Assembly (NCBI GenBank): GCA_037954235.1
Contig: JBBMOA010000005.1
Span: 1,691,501-1,755,500, forward strand
Length of the DNA stretch: 64,000 bases
Direction of reading: 5' to 3'
DNA from: Aulostomus chinensis
Lineage: Eukaryota; Chordata; Actinopteri; Syngnathiformes; Aulostomidae
The notes under the pieces were generated by a model that was not told the origin of the DNA, did no database searches, and was given only the letters and a program-made list of their open reading frames with translations. Within the stretch, counting starts at the first letter, position 1. Every line of letters begins with the position of its first letter. Made by a program: the position numbers and the translations under genes. Below are positions 10,147 through 19,710 of this stretch, one piece after another.

Positions 10147-10587
10147 TATAGAAACCAACATTTTATATTCAAACAACATTGATATTGAAACATATTTAAT
10201 GGCTGCATTACAAACGTAACATCATATTTCAAATTATTTGTGAAAACGGTCTTTTTATTTAAACAAAGAACTAAAAGTGTTTTTGAATGAAAGAATAGAA
10301 AGTTCACAAATAAAACAAACAACTGAAGGCCCTTTGGAAAAAAGATGAAGAGAAAAACAACCAAAATCTCAGGGAGATCAAACAAAACCAAAGCGCTCAA
10401 AGAAGAAGGAGTGTCAACTCAATAGACAAAGTGAAGCCTTGACAGTCAGCATGTAGTGGTCTTGAACCTCCCGGTTCAAAATGGCAGTGCTCCCTCCTTT
10501 TGTCCTTCTCAGTAGACACTGTTTCCATCTTCCCCTCACTCTCCCCTGTCTCCACATGTTTCCTGGTTGCTAAAGGTCTTGGTCACA

Positions 10588-10679
10588 ACCTTCCCAAGTT
10601 CCAGACCCAGACCATCTTCTGAGCCAGGTCAGATAAAGACTTTCCTGTCCTTCAGATGTTCAGGGTTGATGAGGATCAG
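10588..10679 (-). pseudogene. Arrestin retro-pseudogene, 3' piece
   Basis: This piece continues the arrestin fragment from 12170. Read on the minus strand across the junction it gives DGLILINPEHLKDRKVFI and then degenerates. The DNA after that still resembles the codons for LTC...EDLDVLGLTFRK, with a deletion of about 20 bases. It is separated from its 5' half by the Harbinger element. Its end toward 10588 is a best estimate. Confidence 0.75.
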
Positions 10680-10702
10680 GGGCCCGTTTCACAATGCAGG
10701 TT
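10680..10702 (+). repeat. Harbinger terminal inverted repeat, left
   Basis: The 23 bases pair with 12147-12169 in reverse complement, with a single T/A mismatch at position 16. The CAG target duplication lies directly outside. Confidence 0.9.
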
Positions 10703-11007
10703 TAGTGAAAACTCGGGGTCTGTTAACCCTGAAATTAGGAAAACTCAGAGTTTTCCGCTTCACAAAGGGAGGTCACTCAAACCAGAGAAAGAGGGTTCAC
10801 TCTGGCCTGTTTCACAGACAGCGGTAACTTAAACTCTCGGTCAGTTACCGCAGTAACAGACGCCCTGAAACTAACCTGGTCGGGACCAGGTTTTTGACAA
10901 TGAACCTCGAGTTTCTCGCTGACTCCGCCCACTTTCAGAGCCACATCCCCCATTTGATTTCCACATTCATTCATCAGCAGACAAGTTTTGGCGAGTTTTC
11001 AACTAAC

Positions 11008-11220
11008 ATGGCAGGTCCTTTTGTTGATGATCCCGTGGATGAAGGTGCAGCATTGCTGCGCACAATTAAATATTCGTCAGGAGATGGAGATCAGACCATA
11101 GACGTTCTTGCTGTTCCAGACAGTATCGGAACCATTTCACATCACAGTCCATCGTCTACATACACAACCTCCTCCGTCCTTACATTGGCAACATCACCAG
11201 TCGTAGTCATGCTCTCATGT
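11008..11220 (+). pseudogene. HARBI1-like transposase, N-terminal remnant
   Basis: The frame begins MAGPFVDDPVDEGAALLR, the typical start of fish Harbinger transposases (annotated as putative nuclease HARBI1). Further on, in a shifted frame, the DNA still encodes SIVYIHNLLRPYIGNITSR. The match ends near a TATATA run at about 11240. None of the DDE catalytic residues remain. It is a decayed piece within the transposon at 10680-12169. Confidence 0.85.
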
Positions 11221-11781
11221 CATCTGTCTCTCTCTCTCTCTATGTATATATATATATACTGTATATATATCTCAAGCCATATTACATTTCATGAAGGCAC
11301 TGGTGTCTTGGGGGTTTTGTTCTGAGGATGAACTCCCTCAGCCACTGGCCTTCCTACACTCTGGCTCAGGTCCTGCTCCTGTGCCTCTGTTAGAGGTGGT
11401 GGTGGTGCTGGGCCCCCACCCGTTTTACGGGCATCTGCCTTCTTTCTGTTGGCTGAGTAGAAGTCTGTGTTTGTTTAAAAAGGCTAAATCCTTTATTAGA
11501 ACATGATATCCATGAAAAGACATTTGTGTATGAAACCAGCATTGGTTGGGGATCAAACAACTATTGTACACAGTCAAACAGCCACTTAATATTTAACTTA
11601 CAATGCAGAACATGGGGTACCCCTGAGGTGGTCTGACTGTTTGAATCATGTTTCTATGCTTCATTTTAAGTTGCTGCCAAGTGCGTTTCTCCCCCGCGGT
11701 ACTGCATCTAAACGATATCAATTAATGCGCTACCATGGAAGCAGCTTCCTCCGTAGTAATCATGATTGCAAAGGACTACAT

Positions 11782-11958
11782 TTAAACTTCTGCATTGACC
11801 TGAGCAGCAGTGTTCCTCCACGCCATCTCTCTCTCTTTTGCAGCTGCAGCGGTGTTGCACTTCTTATTTAACGCGTGTTGGAACTCTTCACATGATGGCA
11901 TCAAGATTTCCAACTCCACTGACGTGAACAACCAAGCTCTCCGCTTCTCCGTCGCCAT
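11782..11958 (-). pseudogene. Harbinger SANT/Myb-like protein, N-terminal remnant
   Basis: Minus-strand translation gives MATEKRRAWLFTSVELEILM, then KKCNTAAAAKEREMAW. This is the N-terminal DNA-binding module of the second Harbinger protein, which carries the transposase to the transposon ends. About 60 residues remain, and the C-terminal part is missing. It faces the transposase gene, as expected for this transposon class. Confidence 0.8.
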
Positions 11959-12146
11959 GGTGACTCGGTGAATCGGGACTCCATTCATGCTGGCTTTTTA
12001 GAGTTGTCGTGATCGCGCTTTACCCCAGGTGAACCTACTCGGAGTTGATCAAACTGATTCAAATCTGCTGTTCTGAAACCGCAAACTGAGTTTTCTATCT
12101 CAGGGTAGATCAACTCGGAGGTCAGGATGAAACTCAGGGTTTGATG

Positions 12147-12169
12147 AACCTGCTTTGTGAAACGGGCCC
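12147..12169 (-). repeat. Harbinger terminal inverted repeat, right
   Basis: This is the partner of 10680-10702, followed directly by CAG at 12170-12172. Confidence 0.9.
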
Positions 12170-12265
12170 CAGGCCATCTACTGGGTCAACGTGGTCCAAG
12201 TCTGTCCCTCACAGGTAAGCAGTCACCTTCCAGTTAGGACTCGACTCCTTGAAAACTCTGGTGCC
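12170..12265 (-). pseudogene. Arrestin retro-pseudogene, 5' piece
   Basis: Arrestins bind phosphorylated, activated G-protein-coupled receptors and uncouple them. Minus-strand translation gives GTRVFKESSPNWK, VTAYL, a stop, then DLDHVDPVDG, which is the N-terminal strand region of beta- or visual arrestin. The nearest match by eye is the beta-arrestin type. Parent exons 1 to 4 would normally be split by introns here, but the sequence is continuous, so this is probably a processed copy. A TGA codon replaces the Gly of the LGKRD motif. The frame resumes at 10679 after removal of the transposon and one CAG copy. Confidence 0.78.
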
Positions 12266-12473
12266 CACCAAGTCAATGAAGACCAGTCCTACCTTGTATT
12301 TGGGGTTGGAGGTCAACGTTTGCTGACAGGAGCAACACCTCCTCTCCTAGCCTTTTCTTTTACTCCCCAAAATTTGCATTTGCCATGATGCTGTTTCAGT
12401 TGCCATCTTGGGAGGGAAGGAGCAAAGGTTCTTCTTTTATTCATCCCCAGTTTCTCCTTTTTTTCCTTGTGGA

Positions 12474-12703
12474 TCATTTCTTAAAAGGAGCTTCCACTTT
12501 TGTGATTTGCGTGTGCTGCTCTTCATCAGAAGGTTCTTTTTCTGAATCAGAGTCAGTGGCTGCAGAGTGTCGATGGTCTGGCTCATTGTTGCTGCTGTCC
12601 AGCGTGATGGATGTTGAGGTGCTTGCCCCCATTTTGAAGGGTCCTCCACGGGTTTTTGTGAAATACAACGTCACCTTTATGAAGGGGTCGGTCACATGGT
12701 AGA
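12474..12703 (-). other. Unidentified exon-like fragment
   Basis: The minus strand reads HVTDPFIKV, YFTKTRGGPFKMGAST, then an acidic stretch with TDSDSEKEPSDEEQ. The first part recurs, with changes that keep the reading frame, in the inverted-repeat arms (2952-3040). The acidic, Ser-rich end looks like a regulatory linker. I do not recognise the parent gene. No start codon or splice site is convincing. Confidence 0.4.
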
Positions 12704-12719
12704 ACCTCTGGAAACCTGG

Positions 12720-14959
12720 TCATCCATCATCAGGGTTGAAGACTGTATACTTTTGATGTTAGTTTTTGTTTTGGGAGTTTTTGAATTGTTGGTTTGTTTT
12801 TGTGGAGTTTTGTTTTTCAGTTAAAGTCAAGAAATCAAGAGTGAACGAAAAACACTTTCCCAAAAGTAGAAAGGAACAAAAACACAAAGACAGACGACTC
12901 AAATTTATGTAAAAATGAGGACGACTTCAACAACACAAATCTTATTTCAGTATGAACTTCACTCCCTTGTTCGCTGGATAAATGTAGTGCATACTCTTTC
13001 TATTTTACAAGAAAAACATATTTAAAACAATTTTCTAACATTGAACAAAGAGAGAACTATCAAGTGTCAGTTCAGAGTCTTTGGTTCCCACTTCCCCAGG
13101 GTCGCTACAGGGTTCGGTACTGTGAGTGACGCAGCTCTGATGGAGAACTCCGAGAGGCACTTGGTTTTTGGTTTATCAAAAATAGATTCAAAACAATGTT
13201 TTAAAAAGCCGTGTTAAAATATGTCTTAAAAACTAATTTTTACAAGATTTTTACATTTTGATTAAGATGGCAGCGTAGATTTGGTCACACGACAGGATGT
13301 AGCGGGAACTGATATTGTAATCAAGTCCTCCAGTTTCCAGCTGTCACTGCATCATAATGTTCTCCAATCATGACCCTGGTCCAACTCGCTCAAACCTCTT
13401 CCATCGTTGCTCGGTTGTTCCTGCCGGTGGTTTTTTACGAAAGCCACAGCAAACCTTGTAAGTTAGCAAGCTACGAGGCTATGCTAACTAGCTAGCTTGT
13501 GGACAATTTCCAAGCAGTCCTCGAAAACCCCTGAAGACCTGGCCTTCACCTTGCTGACCCTCTCTGATGCTAACACTGTTAGCAGCGTGGATGTTAGGGT
13601 TCCCTCCTACCAACTGACTTGCTCTTCATGACTCGTTAGGATGGTGACGAGTATTTAGCTTAGCAACAGTGCTGGTAGCCAGATCCATTTTTAATGTTTT
13701 AGAGGGGGGTTGCCTCTTGGTTTGACCCTGCTGTGACTGGCCGTCTCACCCAAATTAGCTCAACATCATTTAAACTTCATTTTGAGGGCGGCTGGTTTTC
13801 CGAGTGTGTCCGACCTGCTGCGGCTCCTGCAGCCTGGTTGCTCTGTGATTGGGTGTAGGCCAGGGTTGGGAGGGGTCAGACAGTCTCTCTCGATGACTCC
13901 CTGCCTTGTCCGATGCCTCGGCAGTTGAATGCACGGGCCGACGCATGTCAAGGTGTCTCTTCCTCTTGTTGCAATTCTCCACCATCAATTGCAACGAGTC
14001 ATTGTTGACATTTTGTCTTTTTTTCTTGAACTTGTCTGAGGCTTGGTAAATGACAGTTTACTCAATATAAGGAAGGGCAGCACAGACATATGAATAAAAG
14101 GAGTAGTTGTAACGACAGACTGAGCACATCAAATCAAATAAATAAAGAATCACACAGGATAAGAGAAGACAGGCAGCAAAACAAAGAAGAAGAGTGCAGG
14201 CGCCTGAGTGTGCTCTCACACTCCCACATGTGCACACTCACATACACACATACCCAACATCTCCCACATATTCCATCTGTGACTGTGGCATACAGGACCA
14301 TGAGACCTCAACAAAACAAAAGAGAAAAACGGAACCCTCGTGGGGTCATTTGTCTTTATGTAGTCCCATGACCTGTCCCACAGGGTCGCCCCCTGCCTCC
14401 CATCATCACTCAATCTGCTCAGCACACATTCATAGGATGCAGTCTCACTCATTGCACAGACCCATTCTTTCGCCTGCGGAATATTTGATGTCTTCCGGTG
14501 TCTTCAAACGATCCGACACGCTGTTGTTATGCCAACTGAGATTCCAGAAAAGTGACATTTGGATATTTTGGGTGACTGAGATCTGTCCCCCAGTCAGCAG
14601 AGCTCTGGACGTGAGGGGATATCAGCTCTGAGCCAGGTTAAATCAATAGATTGGAGCACTGGACGCAAATTCCCACCAACAGTTCAGCTGTACTGGATGA
14701 AGCGAAGACACAGATTAGCTCCAGCTGGAGTCATTTGTTGGACTGAAGCAGGCTGAAGGACAGATTTGATGTCAGTTCAAGCTGTTATCAACAATGTGAC
14801 CCTCAAGGAGTTTTGATGAACATTTGTAAATGAATTGTTTGTTTGATCAACATCAGGTCTGGGCCTGGTGCTTCATGTGGTTTTATGATCAGGCAGACCT
14901 GTCAGAACGCTCCACAGAGAAACTCCATTTAAACAGGGTCTCACTTAGCTAGCCTGGTG
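12720..14959. other. No gene recognised
   Basis: Frames of 60 to 145 residues occur on both strands, but none has a domain, a repeat pattern or a paralogue elsewhere in the window. The stretch 14210-14270 is rich in CACA and CTCACA. I see only unique-looking non-coding sequence. Confidence 0.5.
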
Positions 14960-15136
14960 TCAAGGCTTTCCACTTTAAAGAGAAAGTGATTCCTGGGAAT
15001 CCTCTTTCCACACACGGTTCTGTCTCTGAGTCCAAGGACGATCATGGGTCATCCATGTGACAGGAAGTAGAGTGAGTTGAAACATGACAGGATCCAGACT
15101 GATGTCGTTCCAGATGGGGTCAAAATTAATTCATGT

Positions 15137-15361
15137 TTAGCCTCGTGCCAGGTACATTTTTGGTTTCTCCCCAGTGTGTGTTCTCATGTGTTCATCCAAA
15201 TGTCTTCTGTCACTAAAACCTTTGCTGCATGTTGAGCACCTACAGGGATGCCCATCCTCACTGACTTCTGTTTGAGGTTCAGCCCAGGCAGGGGACTGGA
15301 ATTTTAAAATGTCCCCTGGAACCAGACAACCTGGGGAGGTAAAACCTCCCATCCTAGCCAC
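15137..15361 (-). pseudogene. C2H2 zinc-finger exon fragment, copy 1
   Basis: The frame contains one complete finger, CSTCSKGFSDRRHLDEHMRTH, followed by the TGEKP linker and a stop eight residues later. Spacing is C-x2-C-x12-H-x3-H. An acceptor-like TTTACCTCCCCAG lies about 15 codons into the frame, so the true exon may start there. Krueppel-type proteins normally have many fingers, so with one finger this is a partial last exon or a pseudogene. The identical piece occurs at 61716-61940. Confidence 0.6.
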
Positions 15362-15654
15362 TCAGATGCAGCAGCAGAAGAAGCTGTCATCCACCCTGAC
15401 AGTCAGAGCATGGAGTCAAGAAAACATCACCATCTTGTAGTTCCAAACCTCCACCTGTCAGATTCAGCTGCTTCTGATTGTGGGACTTTAAATTTGAACA
15501 CCATCAATTTGGACAAGGAGTTTTCCTTCCAGTCCAAACATCATCGTCCAGCCTCCAACCAGAGGTCCATCAGTGATCATGGAGCCACAGGTGGAGTCTG
15601 GGTTCTTTTCTGGAATGAGACGGCAAAGAAAGGCCTGCCAAGTGACATCACTGA

Positions 15655-16555
15655 CATGACTTCAGTCACCTGACCGGATGACTTCAGTCACCTGACTGAC
15701 ATGACTTCAGTCACCTGACCGGATGACTTCAGTCACGTGACAGACATGACTTCAGTCACCTGACCGGATGACTTCAGTCACCTGACCGGATGACTTCAAT
15801 CACGTGACTGACATGACTTCAGTCACCTGACCGGATGACTTCAGTCACGTGACTGACATGACTTCAGTCACCTGACCGGATGACTTCAGTCACCTGACCG
15901 GATGACTTCAGTCACATGACTGGATGACTTCAGTCACCTGACCGGATGACTTCAGTCACATGACCGGATGACTTCAGTCAAATGACTGACATGACTTCAG
16001 TCACCTCACTGGATGAACTCAGTCACCTGACCGGATGACTTCAGTCACATAACCGGATGGCATCAGTCATGTGACTGACATGACTTCAGTCACCTGACCC
16101 GATGACTTCAGTCACCTGACTGACATGACTTCAGTCACCTGACCGGATGACTTCAGTCACGTGACCGGATGACTTCAGTCACCTCACCGTATGACTTCAG
16201 TCACCTGACTGACATGACTTCAGTCACGTGACCGGATGACTTCAGTCACGTGACTGGATGACTTCAGTCACCTGACCGGATGACTTCAGTCACCTGACCG
16301 GATGACTTCAGTCACGTGACTGACATGACTTCAATCACCTGACCGGATGACTTCAGTCACCTGACCGGATGACTTCAGTCACGTGACTGACATGACTTCA
16401 ATCACCTGACCGGATGACTTCAGTCACCTGACCGGATGACTTCACTCACGTGACTGACATGACTTCAGTCACCTGACCGGATGACTTAAGTCACCTGACC
16501 GGATGACTTCAGTCACGTGACCGGATGACTTCACTCACCTGACTGGAGGACACCC
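15655..16555. repeat. 22/23-bp tandem array with E-boxes, copy 1
   Basis: The unit is ATGACTTCAGTCACCTGACC plus GG, alternating with a 23-bp form ending TGAC. There are about 40 units. Each unit contains TGACTTCAGTCA, a near-palindrome, and a CANNTG core: mostly CACCTG, with CACGTG in ten units, in the full form TCACGTGA. The copy at 62228-62460 has only about 10 units. Confidence 0.95.
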
Positions 16556-17075
16556 AGATAGCAAAGGTCCACTCTTGTGTGTCCTCACTGCTCCACAGGT
16601 CTGTCAAATGTTCTGTAAAATAGTTGGACCCAGCAGAGCTGCTAGATTAGGAGTTGATGGAGTCGTTGCAGATACCAGGGTCCAAAGTCCAGCTTGAACC
16701 TGGTTTGTGCAGTTCTTTGTCAAGCTAGCAGCCATTCTCTTCACTGCCAAGCTAAAGTGACTTCTGTCAACAAAGGTCAACATACAAAAGGATATTTCTA
16801 CTGGCAGTTCAAGATTTGGATCAAAGTCCTTTTTCAGAGCTGGAACCTTCCTCTTGTGTCAGCTTTCTGTTCCCATCTCTATGGTAACGGTCGCTTTTGA
16901 GCCACGTCTCCAATCAGCTGTCAGATAAACTGAAACAATTTTCTATCCTCCAAGTTGTTTCCATCTCTTGGTGACCTTGTTAGGCTTCCTTATCCATGGA
17001 AATACTGGTTTATTATTTTTGTTGTGGGTCTCTGGGTCTTTTTTAGTCCCTAAACCCTGGATTTCAGTTTTGTGA

Positions 17076-17229
17076 CACGTGTGTGTGTGTTCAGATGCAT
17101 TTGTGACACGTGTGTGTGTTCAGATGCATGTGTGAGGTGTGTGTGTGTTTAGATGCATGTCTGACACTTGTGTGTGTGTGTTTAGATGCATGAGTGACAC
17201 GTGTGTGTGTTCAGATGCATGTGTGACAC

Positions 17230-17274
<45 letters not shown>

Positions 17275-17275
17275 A
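17076..17275. repeat. GTGT/TCAGATGCAT minisatellite, copy 1
   Basis: Units of about 29 to 32 bases combine a TG run, TTCAGATGCATGTGTGA and CACG or GG. There are about six units ending in a pure TG run of roughly 36 bases. The paralogue at 62985 onward has expanded to more than 1 kb. Confidence 0.9.
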
Positions 17276-18199
17276 CATGCAGTACTAATCAAGTCCAGCC
17301 CTGACTGCTACTGTATCTCCAATGCTAGGAAGGATAAGAATACTGAAATGGACCCAGCAGGAAGAGAACCTCAAGTCATGTCACCTTTACTGAGCAGCAC
17401 TCAGCTGAGTTCAGGAAACACCAGACATTTTGACCACCTGTCAATGAAGTAGTCAGCAGAATAAATACTACACTGAACAGTAGTGGAGGGAGAGCAGAGC
17501 TGGAAATGAGACCTTCCTGGGAGGGAATGAATCTAGAAACGTTAGCGTTCTTTCAGTTGAAGAAATCAGATTTGGGAGGGACGTTCTGGACGTTTTCATC
17601 CATTTTTATTTCTTCCAGATCAACAAATCATGTGTTCTACTTGGGCAGAACACGCCTTCAAAAGCATTTAGAAAGAATCAGTTTGCTTTAGGAGATATTC
17701 AAACTACAGCTCCTTGTTCAGAATATAATATTTAGGTGTTGTTAGTCGTGATACTGCAGGTTACTGGTGATGACTGGTGAAACCCTTTGAGATCAATGTG
17801 TCTGATAGCATCACTTTATCAGCTCAGTGGAAGAGGGCATGGGGCTCATTCAAGAACAGGGCTGCTCTCTCCACCAGTCCACTGCCAACAAGCCAGACAA
17901 GTGGGACTGGAAACTGTTCTGCTCAGCAAGCTCATCTAGCAACATCATGACCTGCTCCTCTATCAGGGGCATCCACATTCTCAATGTTGCCCTGAGTCAG
18001 CAGGAGCAGACGCTACCTTTAGGGGCCAAGTGTTAACATGCAGGACCAGAACACAGCAACAGCTTCCTGACATGTTCTGGGTCCCTTTTACCTCCCCTTT
18101 GCCACCTTAGGTCTTCCAACGCTGTCTGTCTGCCCTTCCTACTCTTCTCACACTATACCTTCTTCAATGTCTCTTTCCTTTTTTTTCTTTCTTTCTTAC
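17276..18199. other. No gene recognised
   Basis: The sequence is unique-looking and lies between the minisatellite and the hdac7-like remnant. Short frames exist without domains. A pyrimidine-rich tract at 18170-18197 directly adjoins the candidate splice donor of the hdac7-like fragment on the opposite strand. Confidence 0.5.
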
Positions 18200-18811
18200 A
18201 GCAGATACTGCCAGGGACCTGGCTCCTCGCAGGTCCGCCTGTGCAGCCAATCCAGCACTGATGTTGGGCATGGCAGTTGGATTGGGGGGCAAGGTGAAGT
18301 GGAGATCTACCATCCTTCAGCAGAAGTCGCTGAGCCTCATGGGCCAGTGGGAGGGCCCATTGTCTGAGTGGAGGCTGTCGTTGGGAGAGCTGCACCCTGA
18401 TGCTGGGGTGCTGCTGGGAGAGGAATCCAGAGTTTCTGTCCTGTGCTTGATGGCAGGAGGGGCACTAATCTTACGTTGCAATGGGTTTGGCCTCGTACTG
18501 ATGAGCTTCTTTAACTTCAACTTTATAGTTGGTTCAGATACTGTCCTTCGCAGGAGCAGTTCCTTACGCTGGTCACAGGGTGGGGCTGCACCTTAGGGGA
18601 CACGTCTGGAACAGGTAGCCTGTATCTGGGTGTGAGACTGCTGTGGTTGTTTACAGCTCTCTCATGGGCGGACTGGTTCTTCATGATGTGCTCCTGATGT
18701 TTCTGCCTTAGAGGACTTGCTACAGCACTGGTTTTTACTCTTTTGTATGAGCTGTTGTAGCTCTTCTCTTTTCTCTTCCTCCATCTCTCGCTGCCTTAGG
18801 GTTAGGAGTTC
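18200..18811 (-). pseudogene. hdac7: hdac7-like class IIa deacetylase N-terminal pseudogene
   Basis: Class IIa histone deacetylases bind MEF2 and 14-3-3 proteins through a long N-terminal region. Minus-strand translation, with frame changes, gives LRQREMEEEKREELQQL (the Gln/Glu-rich coil), then KTSAVAS, then LLLRRTVSEPTIKLKLKKL, a 14-3-3 site, NPLQRKISAPP, a run ending SSPSSTPASGCSSPNDS, and finally AMPNISAGLAAQADL before a GT donor at 18199-18198. The order and spacing match HDAC7 better than HDAC4, 5 or 9. At least three frameshifts and stops break it, and the catalytic domain is absent. The lack of introns over roughly 200 codons suggests a retrocopy, although the donor argues for one retained splice site. 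Confidence 0.75.
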
Positions 18812-19710
18812 GGGAAAGAATCCCCCCACCAAAGATAGGTTAGGGACAAGGAATGTGTCACCATAGGGGGACACAATGGGTGCACTGGCAGCAGGTTGTG
18901 AACTTAATTATTTCATGTTCCCCCCCAAGTGGTGGGAGGCAGACCGATGCACGGTCTTTCCTGGGGGCTGGGTCCACCACCCGAAGGTGCTGGGGGTTCA
19001 AAACATGAACCATTATTGGTTGTATTCAGCAACAGGCTTGCCGTGACATGTCGGACACTTCTCTCATGATACATGTGGTACTGCGGATGTCAAACCTTCA
19101 TGCCAAAGAAAATACTACCGATAACATTTCCAACAGGCCAGTTACAAAATAAAGTAGAAAATGCTTTTTTTTCTCAAAACAACCACAACAAGAGAACACT
19201 ACCATAAAGCGTATTAGTGCTTCTAGCCGGTCAGTGAAAAGAATTGAAATGGAATTGGAAAAAAAATGCTTTCTAGAAGTCCAGAAAGGAAAAAAATATA
19301 CATGTGGTTCCAAAATTCCCACAGAGCAGAACAAGCTGAGTCTGCAGGTGGGACACTGCCTTAGAAAAGAATAAAGGCAAGTTCTGTCTTTCTGTCCATG
19401 AGCTGTCCTCCAAAGACACACGAGCCAGGAGATACTTGACATCAAAAATGAAGCTTTTTTTCTTCTGTTTCACACACAAACAAGTGACAGAAAACTATTT
19501 CAGAGATGGGAAAAAAGTGTCTACTGATGAATAGAAGATGAAGAGCACCTTATCCCATTGAGTGATTTAACAAGGTTTTTGTTTTGGAAGCAAATGGCAC
19601 AGTCATAATGGTGACAGTCTTTGTGAGACAAGAGCGCTGAGTCTTGAAACCCTTTTAAATATCAAGCTGTGACCACTTCCATAATTGTTTGCATGGTGTC
19701 CAAGACAGGC
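18812..19710. other. No gene recognised
   Basis: An inverted match to the GGTGGTGGACC...GCCCCCAG motif lies near 18960-18990. The rest is AT-rich and looks like untranslated or intergenic DNA. Confidence 0.5.

Larger units (their letters stand above)
10680..12169. mobile_element. Harbinger (PIF) transposon, defective
   Basis: The element is 1490 bp long. It starts GGGCCCGTTTCACAATGCAG and ends in the reverse complement with one mismatch over 23 bases. It is flanked by a direct CAG on each side (10677-10679 and 12170-12172), and the three-base target duplication fits the Harbinger class. Inside are remnants of both genes of a full element: the DDE transposase start on the plus strand and the SANT/Myb-like DNA-binding protein on the minus strand. 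The catalytic part of the transposase is deleted, so any movement needed another element's enzyme. Confidence 0.9.
14960..17275. repeat. Direct segmental duplication, copy 1
   Basis: The block matches 61539 to the window end in the same orientation, 46579 bases downstream at its start. Identity is very high in unique parts: a few single-base differences, for example at 15480 against 62059. The two copies differ mainly in the length of two internal tandem arrays. The offset falls to 45910 after the 22-bp array because copy 1 has about 30 more units. The left boundary is sharp, at TCAAGGCTTTCC. Confidence 0.95.

Noticed and set aside
13766..14631. Frames of 61-145 residues in the 13.8-14.6 kb stretch
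   Set aside because: There is no domain, no paralogue in the window and no convincing splice or start signals. The amino-acid composition is that of chance frames.
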